From the NCBI GenBank assembly GCA_030042375.1, contig JASHZU010000150.1, positions 1-5,997 of the forward strand: DNA of 5,997 nt, read 5' to 3'. Each line of letters opens with the position of its first letter. Within the stretch, counting starts at the first letter, position 1. This document shows positions 5,187 to 5,997 of this stretch, in pieces. This stretch comes from Verrucomicrobiia bacterium (GTDB lineage: Bacteria; Verrucomicrobiota; Verrucomicrobiae; Limisphaerales; UBA11358). Under the pieces are notes generated by a model. That model had not been told where the DNA came from and did not search any database. It saw nothing but the letters and a program-made list of their open reading frames with translations. The position numbers and the translations under genes are program-made.

Positions 5187-5997
5187 ATGAGTAATTCAAC
5201 GACAGAGGCGTCGTCGGCAGGCGCGCCAAAGATTTCGAAAATCAACGAGGCAGTCATCCGGATCGCCGGAAATTCACAAGACGGCATCCAGGCCATCGGC
5301 GGATTTCTCGCGCGGCTGGCCGGCCGCAGTGAGCAGGAGGTCATGACGTTCATGACGATCCCCTCCACCATCTCGGGTGGCCCGTCCATCTTCCAAGTCC
5401 GCATCGGCAGCGGCGAGGTCTTAAGCGCCGGCGATGAAGCGGACGTGCTGCTAGCATTTTACCAGCACAGCTACGAAGACCATATTAAGTCGCTGAAAAA
5501 ACAGGGCATTGTGCTTTATGATTCGGACCATGTGGTGCCCAAGCCGGAACTGGAGAAGGATTATCATCATGTGGGCATACCGATTTCGAGCCTTACGGTC
5601 GAGGCCATTGGCGGCACGGCCAAGGACAAGGGCAAAAATATTTATGCGCTGGGACTAATCGCCAAGATGTTTGACTTGAATGTGCCAAAACTGGAGAAGC
5701 TGATTGCGGAACGTTTCACGGGTAAAGACGAGAGCATCGTAAAAAACGCGCTGGCGGCGTTCCATGCGGGCTATTCACATTCGCTCGGGAACATCCTGGA
5801 GACGTTCAAGTTCAAGGACAGCACGAGCAAGGGCGGTCACCAGGTAGTGATGAACGGCAACGAGGCGCTGGGCTTCGGGCTGATTGCTGCGGGCGTGCGC
5901 TTCGGCGCGGGCTACCCGATTACACCGTGGTCCGACATCATGGAATTGCTGCGGCGCGAATTGCCGAAATATGGCGGCACGTTCGTGCAATGCGAAG
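5187..5997 (+). CDS. korA: 2-oxoacid:ferredoxin oxidoreductase, fused gamma-alpha subunit (3' end off window)
   Basis: The first 270 residues are present; the fused family is usually about 600. Such enzymes, with a separate beta subunit, convert 2-oxoglutarate or a related 2-oxoacid plus CoA to the acyl-CoA and CO2, reducing ferredoxin in the cytosol. The reaction is reversible in organisms with the reductive TCA cycle. After a variable leader (1-20), the gamma domain (about 21-205) shows IRIAGNSQDGIQAIGGFLAR (24-43), TIPSTISGGPSIFQVRIG (57-74) and FYQHSYEDH (91-99). A linker leads to the alpha pyrimidine-binding domain, with GNEALGFGLIAAG (224-236) and GYPITPWSDIME (242-253). The subfamily is firm from these motifs, but the exact 2-oxoacid is inferred. 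The gene is more GC-rich than the gap before it. No Shine-Dalgarno is seen at the ATG, but the start fits the family N-terminus. The beta subunit gene is expected just downstream. Confidence 0.93.
   Translation, partial: MSNSTTEASSAGAPKISKINEAVIRIAGNSQDGIQAIGGFLARLAGRSEQEVMTFMTIPSTISGGPSIFQVRIGSGEVLSAGDEADVLLAFYQHSYEDHIKSLKKQGIVLYDSDHVVPKPELEKDYHHVGIPISSLTVEAIGGTAKDKGKNIYALGLIAKMFDLNVPKLEKLIAERFTGKDESIVKNALAAFHAGYSHSLGNILETFKFKDSTSKGGHQVVMNGNEALGFGLIAAGVRFGAGYPITPWSDIMELLRRELPKYGGTFVQCE

Noticed and set aside
5153..5404. Minus-strand frame of 83 codons opposite the korA-type gene
   Set aside because: The plus strand encodes unmistakable KorA motifs here; the minus frame is a shadow.

Overview
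The window looks like a chromosomal segment of a verrucomicrobial bacterium, probably from the Pedosphaera/Limisphaerales side of the phylum. This rests on recalled family resemblance, not a search. The small coiled-coil protein starting MKTAYELAMERL, the PMT-like membrane protein, the secreted OB-fold protein, moderate GC, scarce Shine-Dalgarno sites and repeat-rich gaps all fit that group. No rRNA, tRNA, CRISPR array, transposase or phage gene is visible.

Layout. A minus-strand gene for a multi-pass GT-C/PMT-like membrane protein runs off the left edge (1-1408). Divergent to it is a short plus-strand gene for an exported OB-fold protein (about 1491-1907). Convergent with that is a minus-strand pair 3 nt apart: a TPR protein (2200-2628) followed by an 89-residue coiled-coil protein (1927-2196). 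About 700 bp without a credible gene follows (2629-3333). Its left part is a mosaic of degenerate 10-bp tandem repeats, hairpins and fragments resembling dispersed intergenic repeats. Its right part holds a candidate promoter for a secreted parallel beta-helix protein (3334-4905). After an AT-rich 281-bp gap with a perfect 9-1-9 palindrome and a TTGACA box comes the 5' part of a gamma-alpha fused 2-oxoacid:ferredoxin oxidoreductase gene (korA type, 5187 to the right edge).

The genes do not form one pathway. The TPR/coiled-coil pair is probably one operon. The korA-type gene is central metabolism, and its beta subunit (korB) would be expected just beyond the right edge. The beta-helix gene appears to stand alone under its own promoter and is the most accessory-looking gene.

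I do not see a clear new multi-gene system. The points most worth a second look are three blocks of 10-bp-phased degenerate repeats at 2676-2910, the palindrome at 5041-5059, the uncharacterised TPR/coiled-coil pair, and the two-domain beta-helix protein.
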